From Cupriavidus sp. (lineage in GTDB: Bacteria > Pseudomonadota > Gammaproteobacteria > Burkholderiales > Burkholderiaceae), in contig JAPSLP010000025.1 of assembly GCA_031180665.1 (NCBI GenBank), forward strand, positions 1-64,000: 64,000 bases of DNA, in the 5' to 3' direction. Numbering within the stretch: the stretch's first letter is position 1; each line of letters begins with the position of its first letter. The notes beneath the pieces were generated by a model. That model had not been told where the DNA came from. It searched no databases and saw only the letters and a list, made by a program, of their open reading frames with translations. The translations under genes were made by a program, and so were the position numbers. This document shows positions 57,811-64,000 of this stretch, piece after piece.

Positions 57811-58416
57811 TTACGCCGCCAACGCTCCCGCATCCGGCACCACCAGCGCCACCAGGTCGTTCAGCTCCGTCAGCGCGGTGCGATGCACCACCGCGGCGGG
57901 CACCACTTCGCCATTGACCGGATCGGGTAGGTCGCGCGTCGCGCAGGCGGCCGCCACCACCGTGGTGGTGAAGCCGAGATCGAGGGCGGCACGCGCCGTC
58001 GCACTGACGCACATATGGGTCATGAAGCCCGCCACCACCAGCTGCTTGCGGCCGGTCTTGCCCAGTGCGTCGGCCAGGCCCGTGCCGGCGAACGCGTTCG
58101 GCAGGGACTTGACGATCACCGTCTCGCCCTGCGCCGGCGCCAGCTCGGCGATCGGTTCCACATAAGGCCCCTGCGGATCGAAGATCGCGCCGCCGGGCTG
58201 GCCGTGATGCTGGATGTGGACCACCGGTGCGCCGGCCTTGCGCGCGGCGGCCAGCAGGCGCTGGCACTCGGCGACGGCCTCGGCCATGCCGGACAGCGGC
58301 AGGCTGCCGTCGACATACTCGCGCTGATGGTCGATCAGCACCAGGCTGGCTTGCTGCCAGTCAGCCGGCTGGCGGGTCGCGCCGGCGAAATCCATCAGGG
58401 TCTTGGCTTGGGGCAT
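57811..58416 (-). CDS. Cysteine hydrolase of the isochorismatase family
   Basis: A 201-residue alpha/beta hydrolase-like enzyme. The catalytic triad is complete: D29 in LVLIDHQ, K103 in VIVKSLPNAF and C136 in MTHMCVSAT. Members hydrolyse isochorismate, nicotinamide, N-carbamoyl amides or similar C-N bonds. ATG at 58416 has an AGGAAGAG ribosome site. It is divergent from a LysR gene across 97 bp, the usual layout of a regulator and its target. Exact substrate unknown. Confidence 0.9.
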   Translation of the reverse strand: MPQAKTLMDFAGATRQPADWQQASLVLIDHQREYVDGSLPLSGMAEAVAECQRLLAAARKAGAPVVHIQHHGQPGGAIFDPQGPYVEPIAELAPAQGETVIVKSLPNAFAGTGLADALGKTGRKQLVVAGFMTHMCVSATARAALDLGFTTTVVAAACATRDLPDPVNGEVVPAAVVHRTALTELNDLVALVVPDAGALAA

Positions 58417-58513
58417 GGGGGCTCTTCCTCGTCGAATGTGCACGACAGCGTGCGATGCCGCCATGATAGGGTTCGGCTTGCCGATTCACCATGCCAAATT
58501 CCGACGAGGCACT

Positions 58514-59413
58514 GTGCAAAAAAGAACAGCCGCCACCACCCACTGGGACGATCTGCTGACGCTGGCCGTGCTGGCCCGTTCGGGCAGCTACGCCGCCTGC
58601 GCCCGCGAGCTCGGGCTGACGCATGCCACCGTGATTCGCCGGCTGCGGCGGCTGGAGACCGCGCTGGGCGCGCCAGTGGCCGAATCGATGCAGGGCCGCA
58701 TCGAGCTGTCGCCGGCCGGGCGCATTGCGCTGACCGCCGCCGAGCAGATGGAACGGCACGCCGCGCGGATCGGCCGCGAGCTAGAAGCGCGCCGCGCCAG
58801 CCCGGGCAGCGTGTCGGGCACGGTCAAGCTGACCGCCACTGAAGGGGTGGCGACACTGTTCATCGCCGAACGGCTGCCGGCGCTGCGCGAGCGTCATCCC
58901 GGGCTGACGGTGGAGCTGATCGTCGAGGCGCGCCGGGCCAGCCTCGCACGCCGGGAGGCGCACCTGGCCGTCCGGCTCAATCGCCCGGTCGAGGAACAGG
59001 TGGTGGCGCGCCGCGTCGGCACCATCCACTACGGCGTCTACGGCAACGCGGCCATGCGCCGCCGCTACGCCGACGAAGGTCTCGCCGCGCTGCCGTTCTG
59101 CCAGCTCGCCTTGTCGCTCGCGCCGGGCGTGGCGCTGCCCGAGATCCGCTGGGTCGACCGGCAGATCGCGCGCGACGCCATCGTGCTGTCGAGCAACAGC
59201 GTCGACACGCTGCTGATGGCCGCCGCCGCCGGCACCGGCGCCGCGCTGCTGCCGCACTTCGCCGCGCGCACGCAACCGTCGCTGCATTTGCTGCAGGACT
59301 GCCCCGACGTGCGGCGCGAGGTCTGGCTGGCCTATCCGTCCGAATACCGGCGCCAGCCGCGCTTTCGCGCCGTGGCCGACTGGCTGGCCCAGTGCTTCGC
59401 GGAGCTGCCGTAG
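58514..59413 (+). CDS. LysR family transcriptional regulator
   Basis: A 299-residue LysR protein: winged helix-turn-helix (about 10-70, VLARSGSYAACARELGLTHATVIRRLRRLE) then a two-lobed effector-binding domain (GTVKLTATEGVATLFIAERLPALRERHPGLTVELI). GTG at 58514 has GAGG four bases before it and matches the usual LysR length; the open frame upstream crosses the divergent hydrolase gene. It most likely activates that hydrolase and represses itself from the shared 97-bp gap. Confidence 0.92.
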   Translation: MQKRTAATTHWDDLLTLAVLARSGSYAACARELGLTHATVIRRLRRLETALGAPVAESMQGRIELSPAGRIALTAAEQMERHAARIGRELEARRASPGSVSGTVKLTATEGVATLFIAERLPALRERHPGLTVELIVEARRASLARREAHLAVRLNRPVEEQVVARRVGTIHYGVYGNAAMRRRYADEGLAALPFCQLALSLAPGVALPEIRWVDRQIARDAIVLSSNSVDTLLMAAAAGTGAALLPHFAARTQPSLHLLQDCPDVRREVWLAYPSEYRRQPRFRAVADWLAQCFAELP

Positions 59414-59434
59414 GCCGCCCCGGCACGCCGTTCG

Positions 59435-60916
59435 CTATGGCGTCTGCCGCTGCACCGGCGCGCCGACACCGGCGTCCGTCACGGGCGCGATCACCAGATA
59501 GCGCCGTGCCTCCTGCCGCTCGCCGCCGCCGGCGACAATCTGCCGGATCGGCCCGACCGTATTGACGATCGCCGATCCCGCCGGATTCGCCATGAAGCGC
59601 GCCAGCGGCTCGATGCGGCCGCCGCCATCGGCCCGCTCGGCCAGGCCCAGCACATAGGCCTGCCTGGGCTGCAGGCCCGTGACCGAGGCCTGCAGCACCT
59701 GCACCAGCCCCTGGTCGAACAGCGCGACGCTGGTGGGCGCCGGTTGGGATGACGGTTGCGCACCAGCAACGACCGGCGCCAACGCCAGTTGCGTGGCCCT
59801 GGCAATCGAACCGGCCGGTTGCAGGTTCTGCCGCCCATCGCCCTGCTTGACCGCGTCCGGCACATAGACCACCGCCTGCGGCGCCTGCCCGACGGGGATC
59901 GTCGCGACCACGCGCTGGCTCAGCGTGTCGATCGCCGCCAGCGCGTCCTCATTCTCCAGCCCGACATAGATGCGGCTGCCGTCGCCCGATGGCCACAGGC
60001 CGTGCGGCAGCTTGCCGACCGGAATGGTGGCGACCGGCGAGAAGTCGTCGGTGCGGAACACCTTGACCTCGTTGGTCCCGCCCACCGTCACGTAGGCGAA
60101 CTGGCCGTTGCGGTTGCGCACGAAATTGACGTGGTTGGTGATCGGCCCGGTATCGATGGTGCGGATCGGTGCGAACGGCGGGCGCGCATCGAACACCTGC
60201 ACCTTGCCGATGTCCTTCAGCGTGAACCAGACCTGCTTGCCGTCGGGCGTCGCTGCGATGTTCGGACAGAAGGCGCTGGCCTGCTCGATGGTGGCGACCA
60301 CCTTGTGCTCGGCCACCGACACCACGCTGGTGCGCGGCTGGAACGACGAGCAGACATAGCCGTACTTGCCGTCCGGCGAGAAGATCTGCATGCCCGGGCC
60401 GGCCGGCACCGTAATGCGGGTCTTCTCGCGATAGGTCGCCGCGTCGATCACGGCGACATAATCCTCGCCGCGCACGGTGACCCAGACCTCCTTGCCGTCC
60501 GGCGTGTAGAACGCCTCGTGCGGCGAGCGGCCGAGATAGGTCACGTGCCTGACCGCATTGGTCTGCGTATCGATGAAGGACACCGAGTTCGAGCCGATCG
60601 ACACCACCGCCAGCGTGCGGCCGTCCGGCGAAAAGCCGAGCCCATGCACCAGCAGCTGTCCCTTGTACAGGGGACTGAAGTTGGCCGGCGTCGGCTCGCC
60701 CAGCCGGATCATGCCGAGCACCTCGTTGGAGGCGGGGTTGGTCACGGACACCGTGTTGGAGAACTGCTCGGCGGCGTAGATGCGGTCGCGATGGCTGATC
60801 GGCCGGTCGGGATCGCCGGCGGCGCGAGGCGGCTGGCCCGCCTGCGTGGCGGCCGGCAAGGCGAGCGCCAGGGCCGCGATGGCGGCGACGAGGGCGGCGG
60901 TCGGGTTGAGCTTCAT
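59435..60916 (-). CDS. Exported YVTN-type beta-propeller protein
   Basis: A 493-residue periplasmic protein. Residues 1-26 are a signal peptide (AALVAAIAALALALPAATQA). Residues ~40-345 form a seven-blade YVTN/40-residue repeat propeller (e.g. LLVHGLGFSPDGRTLAVVS, HEAFYTPDGKEVWVTVRG). A C-terminal domain (~385-490) is of unknown type. The family covers surface-layer or binding proteins; no enzyme residues can be named. ATG at 60916 overlaps the DUF305 stop (ATGA), with AAGGAG upstream, so it is the second gene of the operon controlled from the candidate ECF promoter. Confidence 0.9.
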   Translation of the reverse strand: MKLNPTAALVAAIAALALALPAATQAGQPPRAAGDPDRPISHRDRIYAAEQFSNTVSVTNPASNEVLGMIRLGEPTPANFSPLYKGQLLVHGLGFSPDGRTLAVVSIGSNSVSFIDTQTNAVRHVTYLGRSPHEAFYTPDGKEVWVTVRGEDYVAVIDAATYREKTRITVPAGPGMQIFSPDGKYGYVCSSFQPRTSVVSVAEHKVVATIEQASAFCPNIAATPDGKQVWFTLKDIGKVQVFDARPPFAPIRTIDTGPITNHVNFVRNRNGQFAYVTVGGTNEVKVFRTDDFSPVATIPVGKLPHGLWPSGDGSRIYVGLENEDALAAIDTLSQRVVATIPVGQAPQAVVYVPDAVKQGDGRQNLQPAGSIARATQLALAPVVAGAQPSSQPAPTSVALFDQGLVQVLQASVTGLQPRQAYVLGLAERADGGGRIEPLARFMANPAGSAIVNTVGPIRQIVAGGGERQEARRYLVIAPVTDAGVGAPVQRQTP

Positions 60917-61455
60917 CGTGGCTCCTTGTGCGAATGATGGACAGTGCGGTGGCCGTGTTCGCCGCCAGCGACCGCGGCGGTATCACGCGACGAATGGGAG
61001 GACGTATCGGCGGACGTATCGGCGAACGTATCGACGGCGGGCGGTGCCACCCCGATCGCCAGATACATCGCCGCGATCTCCTGCTGCTGCGTGGCGATGA
61101 TTTCCTGCGCCAGCCGGCGCAGTTGCGGATTGCGCCCGTGCCGCAGCTGCGCCATCGCCATCTCGATCGCGCCGCGGTGGTGCGGCACCATCATGTGGAC
61201 GAAGTCCCGGTCGACGTCGCCGCTGGGCGCGATCGCCATCTCGTTCATCATCCGCTCCATCGCGCGGTCGTTCTCGGCGAGGAAGGCGGCGTGGTTGGCG
61301 GCATCGGCGGACGCGTCCGCCGCCGACGCGGGCGCGGCGACCGCCGCCAGCGTCCCGCCGATGGCCACCGACATGGCCATCGAGATGGCTACCGACACGG
61401 CCCCCATCCGCGCGGCGCCGCGATCGCGGCCGCGCCATCGAAAACAGGCAGGCAT
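60913..61455 (-). CDS. Exported DUF305 family protein
   Basis: A 180-residue protein: signal peptide up to about residue 45 (AISMAMSVAIGGTLAAVAAPASAA), DUF305 domain (about 50-140) with its hallmark MVPHHRGAIEMA, and a His/Asp/Thr-rich tail including a 12-bp DNA repeat. DUF305 proteins are ferritin-like helical bundles often linked to copper or metal stress; a metal-binding role is inferred. ATG at 61455 has GGAGGAG upstream. Translationally coupled to the propeller gene. Confidence 0.9.
   Translation of the reverse strand: MPACFRWRGRDRGAARMGAVSVAISMAMSVAIGGTLAAVAAPASAADASADAANHAAFLAENDRAMERMMNEMAIAPSGDVDRDFVHMMVPHHRGAIEMAMAQLRHGRNPQLRRLAQEIIATQQQEIAAMYLAIGVAPPAVDTFADTSADTSSHSSRDTAAVAGGEHGHRTVHHSHKEPR
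60998..61033. repeat. Three tandem 12-bp repeats in the DUF305 gene
   Basis: Units at 60998-61009, 61010-61021 and 61022-61033 share GACGTATCG or AACGTATCG. They encode the repeated D-T-[SF]-A stretch near the C terminus. Confidence 0.8.
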
Positions 61456-61484
61456 GCTGAACTCCTCCAGGTCCGTACCAACAG

Positions 61485-61513
61485 GTGAACAGCGGTCCTG
61501 GCCGCTTATTCCC
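61485..61513 (-). promoter_or_regulatory. Candidate ECF promoter for DUF305-propeller operon
   Basis: On the minus strand GGGAATAA (61506-61513) is followed after exactly 15 bases by GTTCAC (61485-61490), 30 bp before the DUF305 start. The same two elements at the same spacing occur on the plus strand upstream of the ECF sigma gene. Confidence 0.7.
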
Positions 61514-61553
61514 GCCGGACGGCAAAAAAATCCCGACCGTGGCGGTCGATGGC

Positions 61554-61582
61554 GGGAATAAAATCGCCCGGATGGTGTTCAC
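61554..61582 (+). promoter_or_regulatory. Candidate autoregulated ECF promoter for the sigma factor operon
   Basis: GGGAATAA (61554-61561) and GTTCAC (61577-61582) separated by 15 bases, 61 bp before the sigma gene. GGAA-type -35 and GTT-type -10 elements are characteristic of ECF promoters. Mirror image of the promoter at 61485-61513. Confidence 0.7.
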
Positions 61583-61643
61583 GCTGTAAGGGCACAGCGC
61601 AGGGGCGACCCGGCGCGGCCCGCCGACCGACAAAGGAACAGCG

Positions 61644-62174
61644 ATGGGGGTTCGTGAAGAACTGATCGACCACGTGCCGCGGCTGCGCCGCTATGCGCGC
61701 GCGCTGGTCCACAACCGCGAGCTGGCCGACGACCTGGTGCAGGACACGCTCGAGCGCGCGCTGCGCCATGCGCGGCAATACCACGACGGCACCGATCTGC
61801 GGGCCTGGCTATTCACGATCATGCATAACGCCTTCGTCAACCAGATGCGCGGCGCTGGCATGCGCGCGACGCATGTGCCGATGGACGACGACACCCTGTC
61901 CGACGGCCTGTCCGGTGCCGAATGGCAAAGCCCGGCCAACCCGGCCGGCTCGCTGGAGGTGCGCGACCTCGATTACGCGCTGCAGCGGCTGCCGGCCGAA
62001 CAGCGCGAGGTGGTGCTGCTGGTCGGCCTCGAATCGATGAGCTATGCCGAGGTGGCGCTGGCCCTCGGCATTCCGGTCGGCACCGTGATGTCGCGGCTCT
62101 CGCGCGGACGCGAGCGCCTGCGCAGCCTGATGGCCGGTGTCAAACCCGAAGCCCGACTGAGGGTGGTGCGATGA
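61644..62174 (+). CDS. ECF RNA polymerase sigma factor
   Basis: A 176-residue sigma70-like factor of the extracytoplasmic function group. Region 2 (about 10-75, LRRYARALVHNRELADDLVQDTLERAL and WLFTIMHNAFVNQ) and region 4 (about 110-165, LQRLPAEQREVVLLVGLESMSYAEVALALGIPVGTVMSRLSRGRERL) are both complete. ATG at 61644 has AAAGGAA upstream. The stop overlaps the anti-sigma start (ATGA). It very probably recognises the two GGGAATAA-N15-GTTCAC promoters next to it. Confidence 0.94.
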   Translation: MGVREELIDHVPRLRRYARALVHNRELADDLVQDTLERALRHARQYHDGTDLRAWLFTIMHNAFVNQMRGAGMRATHVPMDDDTLSDGLSGAEWQSPANPAGSLEVRDLDYALQRLPAEQREVVLLVGLESMSYAEVALALGIPVGTVMSRLSRGRERLRSLMAGVKPEARLRVVR

Positions 62175-62989
62175 GCAACGAAGCATTCGCGATCAGCGAG
62201 GAAGAGATCCACGCCTACGTCGATGGCATGCTGCCCGACGCGCGGCGCGCCGAAATCGAGCAGCGGCTCGAGCACGACCCCCAGCTTGCCCAGCGGATCA
62301 GCCAGTACTACGCGCTGAACCACATGCTGCACGCGCGCTACGACCGCGTGCTGAACGAACCGCTGCCGTCGCGGCTGCGCGACCCCGGCCGGCGTGGCGC
62401 ATGGCTGCGCCGGCTGGACTGGAAGCTGCTGGGCGGCATGGCAGCGGCGCTGGTGGTGGGCATCGGCATCGGCGCCAATGCCGATACGTGGCGCCGCGCA
62501 GTGCCCTCGTTCGGCGGCGAGCTGGCCCGGCGCGCGCCGACGGGCCTCGATACCGGCGAATCGTTCGCGCGCCAATCGGCGATCGCCCACGTGATCTACG
62601 CCCCCGAAGTGCGTCGCCCGGTGGAAGTCGGTGCCGACCGCGAGCAGGAACTGGTCAAATGGGTATCGAACCGGCTCGGCGCCGATGTCCGCCCGCCGAT
62701 CCTGACGCGCACCGGCTTCTCGCTGATGGGCGGACGCCTGCTGCCGAGCAACCACGGGCCGGTCGCGCAGTTCATGTATCACGACGCCAACGGCGAGCGC
62801 ATCACGCTGTGCATCTCGCACCGCGACCTGGCCGTCGATGTGACCGCGTTCCGGCTGTATCAGGACGGTCCCGTCAACGTCTTCTACTGGATCGACGGCA
62901 AGTTCGGCTACGCGGTGTCGGGCGGCATCGACCGCCAGCGGCTGCTCGAGCTCGCGCACGACGTGCACGCGCAGGTCGCTGCGCAGTAG
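62171..62989 (+). CDS. Anti-sigma factor, membrane-bound
   Basis: A 272-residue partner of the ECF sigma. The cytoplasmic N-terminal domain opens EEEIHAYVDGMLPDARRAEIE; it lacks the zinc-binding Cys pair of the ZAS class. One membrane helix lies at about 86-103 (LLGGMAAALVVGIGIGAN). The periplasmic domain (about 130-270) carries HVIYAPEVRRPVEV and ends in a conserved TLCISHRDLAVDVTAF...FYWIDGKFGYAVSG region typical of this sigma/anti-sigma family. ATG at 62171 overlaps the sigma stop. Confidence 0.92.
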   Translation: MSNEAFAISEEEIHAYVDGMLPDARRAEIEQRLEHDPQLAQRISQYYALNHMLHARYDRVLNEPLPSRLRDPGRRGAWLRRLDWKLLGGMAAALVVGIGIGANADTWRRAVPSFGGELARRAPTGLDTGESFARQSAIAHVIYAPEVRRPVEVGADREQELVKWVSNRLGADVRPPILTRTGFSLMGGRLLPSNHGPVAQFMYHDANGERITLCISHRDLAVDVTAFRLYQDGPVNVFYWIDGKFGYAVSGGIDRQRLLELAHDVHAQVAAQ

Positions 62990-63018
62990 CGGCGCCCGCC
63001 CGCGATGGCGGCACGAGC

Positions 63019-63795
63019 TCAGAACGTCTTCGTCAGCGAGGCCCAGGCCGTGCCGCCGCCCATGTAGCGTCCCTTGGCGTTGGTGTACACGGTCCGGTCC
63101 GCGTTGGTGTCGACATAGGCGACGGCCAGCGCGAAGCCGTTGCCGAGGTCCCTGGTCAGGCCGAGCTTCCAGTCGACATACGAGGCGTTGGCCACCTGCA
63201 CCTTCTGGAAGCCAACGTGGCTGTTCAGCGTCAGGCCCCAGACCTCCAGCGGCACGTTGGCCGACAGGTCCGCGTACCAGCTGTGCCGGCTGTCGGCGAG
63301 GCCGAACAGGTTGGTCGGCGCATACGAGACCTTGAGGGACACCGGACCGTAGCCGATGCCGGCATAGGCTTCGGTGGTATGGGGGCGGGTGAAGCCGCCC
63401 GGGTAATCGCCAGGGTAGTAGTACTGCAGCACGCCGACATCGTAGGACCATTTGCCGCCGGCGCCGAAGGGGTTCCTGAAGCCCGCGTAGATGTCCATTT
63501 CGATGGGCGCCGAGACCTGGCCGTTGCTGTCGCCCAGCCAGCTGATGCTCGAATTCCAGTTGCCCAGATAGAAGCCGCTGGCATGGCTGTAGTCGAAGCC
63601 GCCCTGGATCGCCGGGCGGCGATCGGTTTGCATGATGCCGCGATAGCGGTAGCCGCTGGCCAGCGTCAGATTGGCCGTCAGGTTATGTTCCGCGGCCTGC
63701 GCGGCGGCCGGCGTCGCGGACAGCAGCGTCAGGGCCGGCAGGGAAGCGGCGAGCAGCGCCGCGGCGGTATGGCGCGGGAGAATGATTCGGGTCAT
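63019..63795 (-). CDS. TorF family putative outer-membrane porin
   Basis: A 258-residue exported protein. The signal peptide ends near residue 33 (AAALLAASLPALTLLSATPAAAQA). The remainder is a beta-barrel of the TorF/Gcw_chp type: NLTLASGYRYRGIMQTDRRPAIQGGFDYSHASGFYLGNW with alternating aromatic strands, ending in a C-terminal Phe (SLTKTF), the usual BAM signal. Substrate unknown. ATG at 63795; the ribosome site is weak. It converges with the anti-sigma gene over 29 bp. Confidence 0.9.
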   Translation of the reverse strand: MTRIILPRHTAAALLAASLPALTLLSATPAAAQAAEHNLTANLTLASGYRYRGIMQTDRRPAIQGGFDYSHASGFYLGNWNSSISWLGDSNGQVSAPIEMDIYAGFRNPFGAGGKWSYDVGVLQYYYPGDYPGGFTRPHTTEAYAGIGYGPVSLKVSYAPTNLFGLADSRHSWYADLSANVPLEVWGLTLNSHVGFQKVQVANASYVDWKLGLTRDLGNGFALAVAYVDTNADRTVYTNAKGRYMGGGTAWASLTKTF

Positions 63796-63821
63796 GACGA
63801 TCGTGGCGAAGTGAAAGGGAC

Positions 63822-63836
63822 GGTCCCGTTGGGACC
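63822..63836. promoter_or_regulatory. Palindrome GGTCCC-GTT-GGGACC upstream of the porin
   Basis: Perfect 6-bp arms with a 3-bp spacer, 27 bp before the porin start codon; a small hairpin in the leader or an operator. Flanking sequence to 64000 shows no gene. Confidence 0.35.
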
Positions 63837-63932
63837 TTCTCCACGATAGGGATGGGCGCGTAAAAACGGTGTCAAGAGTGCGAGGCGCGGCGTGCGAACG
63901 GTGTAAAGGCGCGTGCGGCCCCCCTATGCCGC

Positions 63933-63977
63933 AAGTCGCTCATGCCCGAGACCGTTCGTGCCCCGAAGTCGCTCATG
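63933..63977. repeat. 12-bp direct repeat (AAGTCGCTCATG) at the window end
   Basis: Identical copies at 63933-63944 and 63966-63977, 33 bp apart start to start. On the minus strand they read CATGAGCGACTT. Repeats like these occur inside the ends of IS21-type elements, but no transposase is in view; the assignment is open because the window ends here. Confidence 0.55.
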
Positions 63978-64000
63978 TTCAGGTGGTTCACACCCCAGGT

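Overview
The window is GC-rich (counted 60-base lines in housekeeping genes reach about 70% GC), densely coded DNA from a betaproteobacterium. Protein content and gene order (fmdB-DUF502-aspS; ubiB-ubiJ-Tim44-ubiE-DUF971; ilvA-queF; a double-length UvrA; a 1324-residue DUF3683 oxidoreductase) point to Burkholderiales, most likely a Cupriavidus/Ralstonia relative. The genus is an inference from family knowledge. The first ~110 bases are G/C/T homopolymer and look like a bad contig end.

Layout. 0.2-4.4 kb: acyl-CoA dehydrogenase under a TetR regulator, and a ClsB-type cardiolipin synthase. 4.5-24.8 kb: core housekeeping, nearly all on the minus strand: MobB (plus strand), an EEP phosphodiesterase and a Nudix hydrolase (NudB-like), a coiled-coil membrane protein, aspS-DUF502-fmdB, a sodium:solute symporter, the ubiquinone genes ubiB, ubiJ and ubiE, a Tim44-domain protein, DUF971, a YddA-like ABC exporter, a HIT protein coupled to the giant FAD/Fe-S dehydrogenase, and a YqaA membrane protein. 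25.1-33.5 kb: an eight-gene plus-strand operon for a form II CO-dehydrogenase-like molybdenum hydroxylase with its MoxR/VWA/CoxG/XdhC/cytidylyltransferase maturation set. 33.6-37.8 kb: minus-strand trehalose operon otsB-GH15-otsA. 38.1-40.6 kb: ilvA and queF.

40.6-50.1 kb is accessory: an overlapping pair of envelope genes (TPR protein and a 91-residue one-TM protein) that share a short beta-strand-like motif; a TetR-regulated tripartite ABC efflux operon; an ankyrin-repeat protein. 50.6-56.5 kb is the double-length UvrA, closed by a strong terminator. Directly behind it lies a lower-GC Abi-like gene with a HEPN-type RNase motif, a likely acquired defence gene. 57.8-59.4 kb: a cysteine hydrolase (isochorismatase family) divergent from a LysR regulator. 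59.4-63.0 kb: two divergent operons, YVTN propeller + DUF305 and ECF sigma + anti-sigma, separated by two copies of the same candidate ECF promoter (GGGAATAA-N15-GTTCAC), one facing each way. A TorF-type porin and a gene-free end with a 12-bp direct repeat finish the window.

Themes: many adjacent genes are coupled by 4-bp ATGA/GTGA overlaps; short 12-bp tandem repeats recur inside and between genes; no rRNA, tRNA, CRISPR array, intact IS element or prophage was recognised.
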